Assembly: GCA_030272585.1 (NCBI GenBank)
Contig: BSYQ01000003.1
Coordinates: 6,386,001-6,450,000, forward strand
DNA: 64,000 bases
Reading direction: 5' to 3'
DNA from: Bryopsis sp. KO-2023
Lineage: Eukaryota; Chlorophyta; Ulvophyceae; Bryopsidales; Bryopsidaceae
Of the stretch, positions 58,135 through 64,000 are shown piece by piece. The notes under the pieces are model-generated. The model was not told where the DNA came from. It made no database searches and was given only the letters and a program-made list of their open reading frames with translations. Made by a program: the position numbers and the translations under genes. Every line of letters starts with the position of its first letter. Positions within the stretch are counted from its first letter, which is position 1.

Positions 58135-60972
58135 ATGTCCGGCCAGACGCCGCCACAGCTACCACCTATTCCACCTCCTGAGGAGGAAGAGGTGGTGGAT
58201 AACCAACTAATTCCCGTGGTTTATCCAGATGTGGTGCACCCACCAGCGCAGCAAATACATGATTTGCAGTGGGACAGACATGTACCCGACCAGGTTGAGG
58301 AACCGGACGAAGACTTAGACTCTGAACAAGAGTCGGAAGAGTCCGGGGACGAGGAGTATGATGAGGATATGGAGGACGTCCCGACAATAGAAGTCACCAA
58401 CATCCTTCACCATGAACATCAGCACATAAACGTCCACCAGCAGGAGGTGCACGTTCATGGTGTGGACGAGGGACAACTTAGGGACACAGCTGAGCATGTG
58501 TATGCCGCTGTCTCCTCGAATGTGCAAGAGGTCGCACAAAACCTGGAAGGACAAGTTCACGAGCAGGTTCAGCGTGCAGAGTCGACCTTAAAAGGCGACC
58601 TGAAAGAGGAATATGAGCAGTTCGTGCTCTATGTCAGGAAGGAGGCCCAGAAGCTGGTCAATCAAAATACTGAGTCTATAGAAAGACAACAGAAATTGTT
58701 AGACCACCAGCACAAATTGCTGGAACAGAATATAAGGTCCACAGAGCGGATCGACAGGAATCTGTTGGGTAAATACGATAACGAGGCTATTCTGCAAGAG
58801 CGACTCGATCGACTGCAGGAATCAGCCCGTACCCAAGCTGAAGCTGTTGATCAGACCAATGCGCTCAGGGAGAAACAAATTCTGTCTCTGCAAGCCTCTC
58901 TGACAAAAGTTGCTGAAGGTATGCGCCTACAGCAGACAACGCTGGATAACCTAGCTCGGACTACTGATGAGTCTCGGTGCGAGCAAGTCGACCACCAAGG
59001 CCAGCTAGACACACTCTCAGGCTTGGTAAGCCAGAGCCTAAAAGTGTTGCGGGACTTACACCAAGCCGAAGAACAACGCAAACAAAGAAGAGCGGAACGA
59101 GGCAGTGTGAGTTCTGATGACACTGCAGGAGGACACAGGTCGATGCAACTGATGGAGAAATTTCTATCAGACGCGACAGAGAAACAGCAGACTTTGGAAA
59201 GTAACCTATCCAAGTATGTTGATTCTAAGTTCAAAGAAACATTGAGTGCGTGGAAAAAACGGGAGAAAGTTCGAGTCCCGGCTCAGGACCCAGTTGTAGT
59301 GGGTATGATGGGAGCAGGAACTGGCACGGTCACTTTGCCGGCCACGACAGCTGCAGCCACAAGCGTTCCTTTTGTGTCATCCACTCCTCTTACCAGTATC
59401 CCATTTCCGGTACCACCTGTTCCGGATTTGAGTACTTTTACTGGTCTAACCACGTTAGGAGGATTGGGGGGTCGCAGCCCATCGACAACTGTCGCAGACT
59501 CCGTGGGTGGAGGTTCTCCATCTTCCTGGGGTTTATTTACATCCCCAAGAACACGGACGGCATGGAGTCTTGCGCCGCCACAAACTATGGCAATGGGCGC
59601 ACCATTCGGCCAAGCGGGTCAACTTGGCACAGCCAGACCCATACTTAGTGTCCCTGTAACGAGTGTGTTACCACCAACGACATCCATGTTAACACAACCA
59701 CTGACGACAGTTCCGCTGTCTGTCTTCTATCCAATCCCGGCTCTTAACACCCAACTTGGTATGCAACCAGGAAACCAACCAGGCACCCAACCAAGTTTGG
59801 GACAATCCGTAAACCAATACGGAGCACCTTCCGCGAGTAACCCGTATTACGGGTGGGGTTCTTATCCCTCAACTCCATCAAGCCAGCCACAGGGTGGAAA
59901 TCGATCTGGTGGTGGTGGAGGGGGACCCGGAGGTGGACCTGGGGGTGGAGGCGGAGGCGGAGGAGGACCACCTGGAAGTGGAGGGGGATCTTTCCTTTCC
60001 GGACCAGGTGGAGGTGGGGGTGGTGGATGGCCGTACCACCCAGGTGGCGGTGGAGGTGGCGGAGGTGGAGGTGGGGGTCCTCCAGACCCTAACCAAGGCT
60101 TTGCTGCTCCGCAAGATCGCCACGGACGGATTCCGTCATCCGTTCGTATTCCTTTCCCAAAGGCCTTCTCAGGTGATGGTCAGCGGTGGATCAGAGATTG
60201 GCAACTAGAAATGACGGTCTATTGCCAGACTTTGGACATCGATGAGAGCGTATGGTTCAGGCTCTTCCGCAGTAACCTGACCGGAGCTGCTGCTCAGTGG
60301 CGAAACGTCCAGGATCTGCGTACAAGGGAAGGAAAAAGACATCCAATCACAAATTGGATTGAGTTTGTTGAGGAACTGGTCCAAGCATTTGAACCCACCA
60401 GAATGTCTGATGTAGCCAGGCGCTCCTTACGGAACCTGAAACAGACTGGGTCAGTGCACCAGTACATTGTTGCTTTCCGAGAACAAGTGCTGAGGATTCC
60501 CAACATGACAGATGAAGAACAATACTTCTTCTTCGTGGACGGGTTAAAGTTCCATATCAAACAACAAACTGTGGCTCAAGTGCCGCATGGCATTGAGTTG
60601 GCGATCCAGACGGCGGCTCGTCTTGATGCTATTGCCTCATCCGGAGGAGGAAACTTTCGTGGCCGCGGACGGTGGCACGGAGGTAAAGGCCGAGGCCAAA
60701 ATAAAAAGCAAAATCAACCCCAGACTGATAAGGCAAACCAGATGGGTGGCCAACAGCAACCTCAGCCAGACCAGGCACAAAACATTGGCCAAGGTCGAGG
60801 TCGGGGAAGGGGTGGTGGCCGAGGTCGCGGACGAGGTGGTGGCAGGAATCAAGGACGTGGAGGTGGAGGCGTAAATCCCAAATGCTATATGTGTGGAAAA
60901 ACTGGACATATTCAAAGTAAGTGTCCAGAGGGCGAAAAGTTCAAGAAATGGTTAAACGAAAAAGCCGGATGA
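58135..60972 (+). CDS. gag: Gag, element 2
   Basis: 945 aa from the ATG at 58135; an upstream in-frame extension has no ATG. The order matches element 1: a proline- and acid-rich N-terminus, long helical coiled-coil-like region, Ser/Thr/Pro-rich part, a glycine run (about residues 600-660), the Ty3-type gag domain (WFRLFRSNLTGAA, YIVAFREQVLRIPN, YFFFVDGL), an RG-rich stretch and one zinc knuckle (Cys917, Cys920, His925, Cys930). It should form particles and bind the element RNA. The frame ends 15 nt after a GTTAAAC heptamer. It is more diverged from element 1 in the N-terminal half than in the gag domain. Confidence 0.9.
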   Translation: MSGQTPPQLPPIPPPEEEEVVDNQLIPVVYPDVVHPPAQQIHDLQWDRHVPDQVEEPDEDLDSEQESEESGDEEYDEDMEDVPTIEVTNILHHEHQHINVHQQEVHVHGVDEGQLRDTAEHVYAAVSSNVQEVAQNLEGQVHEQVQRAESTLKGDLKEEYEQFVLYVRKEAQKLVNQNTESIERQQKLLDHQHKLLEQNIRSTERIDRNLLGKYDNEAILQERLDRLQESARTQAEAVDQTNALREKQILSLQASLTKVAEGMRLQQTTLDNLARTTDESRCEQVDHQGQLDTLSGLVSQSLKVLRDLHQAEEQRKQRRAERGSVSSDDTAGGHRSMQLMEKFLSDATEKQQTLESNLSKYVDSKFKETLSAWKKREKVRVPAQDPVVVGMMGAGTGTVTLPATTAAATSVPFVSSTPLTSIPFPVPPVPDLSTFTGLTTLGGLGGRSPSTTVADSVGGGSPSSWGLFTSPRTRTAWSLAPPQTMAMGAPFGQAGQLGTARPILSVPVTSVLPPTTSMLTQPLTTVPLSVFYPIPALNTQLGMQPGNQPGTQPSLGQSVNQYGAPSASNPYYGWGSYPSTPSSQPQGGNRSGGGGGGPGGGPGGGGGGGGGPPGSGGGSFLSGPGGGGGGGWPYHPGGGGGGGGGGGGPPDPNQGFAAPQDRHGRIPSSVRIPFPKAFSGDGQRWIRDWQLEMTVYCQTLDIDESVWFRLFRSNLTGAAAQWRNVQDLRTREGKRHPITNWIEFVEELVQAFEPTRMSDVARRSLRNLKQTGSVHQYIVAFREQVLRIPNMTDEEQYFFFVDGLKFHIKQQTVAQVPHGIELAIQTAARLDAIASSGGGNFRGRGRWHGGKGRGQNKKQNQPQTDKANQMGGQQQPQPDQAQNIGQGRGRGRGGGRGRGRGGGRNQGRGGGGVNPKCYMCGKTGHIQSKCPEGEKFKKWLNEKAG

Positions 60973-60995
60973 ACAGAGCCCAGACTCGTTCGGCG
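60951..60995 (+). promoter_or_regulatory. Predicted -1 frameshift site, gag/pol of element 2
   Basis: G TTA AAC (60951-60957) is in phase with gag. A 6-nt spacer (GAAAAA) is followed by a bulged stem: GCCG and AAC pair with GTTCGGC, extended by GAG/CTC. The pol frame is -1 relative to gag. An ATG at 60948 in the pol frame is an alternative start. Confidence 0.7.
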
Positions 60996-63900
60996 AAACG
61001 CAGAAGGGCACGCCGTCACAGATATAAGCAGCGCCAAAAACTTCTTAGAAAAGAAAGGTTAGCTCGAAATGCAGAAGTGAATAAAAGAGCACAAGGGGAA
61101 ATAGAAAAGAATGCTACCCAAGGTGCAGAGGGATCGATCATGAGTGCTAAGTTGGAAACGCGATCCAGTAAGTGCAGCACGCTTACTAGGACAAGTTCAG
61201 AATCAAGTTCGGAACCTGTCGACTCTGTTCATGGAGACCTTGGTAGTCCTGAAGGAACTGAGAATTCGGTATCGTTCCCGCCTCAAGGAACGAAACGAAG
61301 TCCGGAAGGAAGGGAACCCGCAAGGGAATCAAATAAGCCTGCCACTCGTTCACCACCAACTGACGAGTCAGCAGCCCCTGTTCAGGGAACAGGTAGAGGA
61401 CAAAAAGTGGATGAAGGTCAGTATTCACCTTCTGAGCGTATGTTACCACTAGGAGGTCCTAACCATTTGAAATTTATGGGATATGAGATCCGAGCCAGAT
61501 TAGGAGGAGTACCGATCTCCGCCTATGTTGATTGTGGTGCAACGGAGAACTACATTACCAAGAAACTAGTTACGAGACTGAAACTCGAAACAACCGAGTG
61601 CAAAAAGGGAGTCACTTTGGCGGACGGAACCCTATGTTCACTTGATCGGCGATGCGAAGACTTGCAGCTCAGGATGGGTACTTATACCACAACCCTTTCC
61701 GCAGACGTCTTCCCAAACCTTTCATATGACATGATACTAGGGCTTCCTTGGTTGATGCAGACCAATCCCAAACTGGACTTTGCAACAGGCACGCTCAAAG
61801 TTCCAGTGGGTGCTGGATGGACAACTGTTCCTATGAAGGAACGACCATCAGATTACTTACAGCACCTAGCACCGGCTATTGATACAGTCTCAGCGAAGAA
61901 GTTATTCTCGCTCGTGAAGAACAGTCCAGAAGTTGATCAGGCATACCTTGTGGTTGTGCGACCAACCACCCCGGAAGATATGGCACATCTCATGCAGTAT
62001 CCATATCCGGGAATTCCAGAAGAGCGTTTAAACGCTACTGGAACCACACCAGCTTCTCTCCAGCCGGATGTGGAAAAGGTAATGCATTCGGGTCTCGACC
62101 CAAGGATCAAGGCTGTCCTCACAAGTTTCAAGGATGTGTTCCCGAAAGACTTACCACCCGGCGTTCCTCCAGTCAGAAAAGGCCACGAATTTAAGGTGGA
62201 CCTGGAGGACGAACAAATGACCCCAATCCACCGTCCCTTGTACAAACTCTCTCCAGCCGAGCTGGACGAAGTTAGGACGCAGGTGGATTACCTCCTTGAA
62301 CAAAGGAAGATCCGACCCTCCGAGAGTCCCTGGGGCGCACCCATACTCTTTGTTCCCAAGAAAGACGGAGGGTTGAGAATGTGTGTGGATTACCGTTGGA
62401 TCAACAAATTCACGGTAAAGAATAGGTATCCACTCCCTCTTCCTGAGGAGTTAATGGACCGTCTCGCCAGAGCGAAGATCTATACGAAGATCGACCTCCG
62501 CTCAGGCTACTGGCAGTTTCCCGTTCGACCCAAGGATACTCCCAAGACGGCATTCCGGACGAGATACGGACATTTCGAATTTCTCGTGTGTCCGTTCGGA
62601 ATGACCAACTGCCCAGCCCAGTTCCAGACCATGGTTCAGGATTTGCTGGGGGAGTTCCTTGACGAGTTTGTAGTGGTGTTTATCGACGACATCCTGGTCT
62701 TTTCCAACTCGGTGGAAGAGCACGTCGAGCACCTAAAACTGGTCTTTGAACGGTTGCGGAAACATAAGTTGTACGCAAAAGCCAGTAAGTGCGAAGTAGG
62801 GGTAGCAGAGACGGACTACCTGGGGTATCATTTGTCGGAAAAAGGCCTTCAACCAATGCAGGATAAGGTTAAGGCTATTCAACAATGGAAGGAGTTAACT
62901 TCGGTCACTGATGTGCGAAGTTTCCTGGGAATGGTGTCTTACTATCGTAAGTTCATTCCTGAGTTCGCTAGGATTGCGAGTCCCTTGACAGATCTAACCA
63001 AGAAGGACACTGTCTGGGAATGGGGGCTGAACCAACGCAATGCCTACAACGAACTTAAGGATCGGATTAGCCGCGCACCGATCTTACTCCTTCCTGATCC
63101 GGCTAAGGAGTACACCGTAATAACGGATGCATCTGGAACTGCATATGGAGCGGTTCTTACCCAGGATCATGGGAAAGGTTTGCAACCAATTGCATACCTT
63201 TCCAGACGATTAAAACCAGCTGAAACGCGATACTCCGCATATGAGCGGGAGCTGGGGGCAATAGCATATGCTTTAGCCCAGTGGCGACACTACCTTGAGG
63301 GATGCGATGGGGGTGTGAAGGTGTTGACGGACCACAAACCGATCACCCACTTCATGAACCAGAGCACGTTGTCGCGGACCCAAACCCGGTGGTTAAACTC
63401 AGGGTTTTTCCAATCCATAGGTCCAAAAATCGTCTATATCCAAGGGAAAGCCAATGTCTTGGCTGATGCGTTATCCCGGAGCCTTCCTGGTCCGCCAGAC
63501 CAGCTCAATAACCTCTCCACTTGGGAAGTGGCAGAGAAGGAGGCATGGAAAGAGGCTTTGAGAAGTGATGAACAACTCAAGCCTATCTTTGAAAGGATGG
63601 AACGAGGGGTTTCTCCGCAATACAAGCTGGACAACGGGTTCTTGTATTATACCAAGACAGACCCAGGTCCTAGTTTGCTTGTGGTCCCTGCTTCTTTCCA
63701 GAAACGGATTCTGGAAGAGCATCACGACGTTCCCAGTGCCGGTCATGTTGGAGCAGACCGCATGACCGAAGTACTTACCCGCAGTTACTGGTGGAAAGGC
63801 GTTGGGTTAGCCGTAAAGGCATACGTGAAAACGTGCCCAACTTGTCAACTAAACAAATCGGACTTGCAAAGACAGAAAGGTCTTTTGCAGCCGTTGCCTA

Positions 63901-64000
63901 TCCCAGACCAGAAATGGGAACAGATCACGACGGACTTGGTTACCGACCTACCGTCTTCCCATGGCTTCACAGCAATCGCTGTCTTTGTAGACCGATTGAC
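60957..64000 (+). CDS. pol: Pol, element 2 (partial)
   Basis: Open in the -1 frame from the slippery site to the window end, about 1015 codons. A strongly basic stretch right after the shift (AKRRRARRHRYKQR) parallels element 1. Then come aspartic protease with DCGAT at 61530, reverse transcriptase with FIDD at about 62679-62690, RNase H with ITDAS near 63120, the integrase zinc domain (HHDVPSAGH, CPTC at 63833) and the first core aspartate (TTDL about 63926). The rest of the integrase and any chromodomain lie outside. Sequence from protease to RNase H is close to element 1, so both belong to one Ty3/gypsy clade. No frameshift or stop is seen. Confidence 0.9.

Larger units (their letters stand above)
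57213..64000 (+). mobile_element. Ty3/gypsy retrotransposon (element 2), 3' end outside window
   Basis: A 177-bp 5' LTR, primer site, long leader, gag and the first three quarters of pol. It is related to element 1 in layout but clearly a different family in LTR and gag sequence. All frames seen are open. The right LTR and target duplication are not visible. Confidence 0.9.

Overview
This window is eukaryotic repeat DNA. I see no host gene that I can name. The evidence for a eukaryote is a Helitron-type Rep/helicase, Ty3/gypsy chromovirus-like LTR retrotransposons with a chromodomain, a hAT-like MITE, long A-tracts, and no bacterial gene layout. The organism cannot be fixed from the sequence. 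My weak guess is a plant-lineage alga or another eukaryote with a repeat-rich genome.

Backbone. From 1841 almost to the end, the window is a head-to-tail array of elements that share their ends. Each starts with GGGAAATCGAATGTAATG (or a close variant). Each ends with the inverted copy CATTACATTCGATTTCCC, a small hairpin and CCGGTTAATT, and the next element begins at once. Fifteen short non-autonomous units (about 1.0-1.8 kb) alternate with two large copies (26144-34974 and 37492-57074). Each large copy encodes an intact 1806-aa protein: an N-terminal OTU-type cysteine protease domain, a zinc cluster, an HUH Rep nuclease and a PIF1-like helicase. This fits the Helentron/Helitron2 lineage. The protein would cut and unwind DNA for rolling-circle transposition, and the short units probably depend on it. 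A third copy survives only as its 3' end (16547-17887).

Insertions into the array. (1) A 465-bp hAT-like MITE at 8628-9092 carries a tRNA-like relic and has a matching empty site in a sister unit. (2) A minus-strand LTR element has its LTR at 16317-16546 and about 6.8 kb of internal DNA (9483-16316). That DNA has no long ORF but is densely punctuated by the strand-biased motif TCCGC (GCGGA on its sense strand). (3) A complete, very young Ty3/gypsy element lies at 39519-49596. It has 419-bp LTRs that look identical, a TCAGG target duplication, and gag, pol with a chromodomain, and an extra third ORF. It sits in the 5' region of Helitron copy C. (4) A second Ty3/gypsy element begins at 57213 and runs off the window end.

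The two coding Ty3/gypsy elements share a gag-pol design. Pol is in the -1 frame, a GTTAAAC heptamer sits in phase at the end of gag, and a stem-loop starts 6 nt later. This predicts -1 ribosomal frameshifting. All three LTR elements share the same putative primer-binding site, TGGTTTCGGAGC.

The strongest leads for new biology are the OTU-Helitron tandem array with its non-autonomous partners, the GCGGA-punctuated element, the conserved frameshift cassette, the extra zinc/coiled-coil ORF, and a set of minimal tRNA-like hairpins (acceptor-like stem plus T-arm only).
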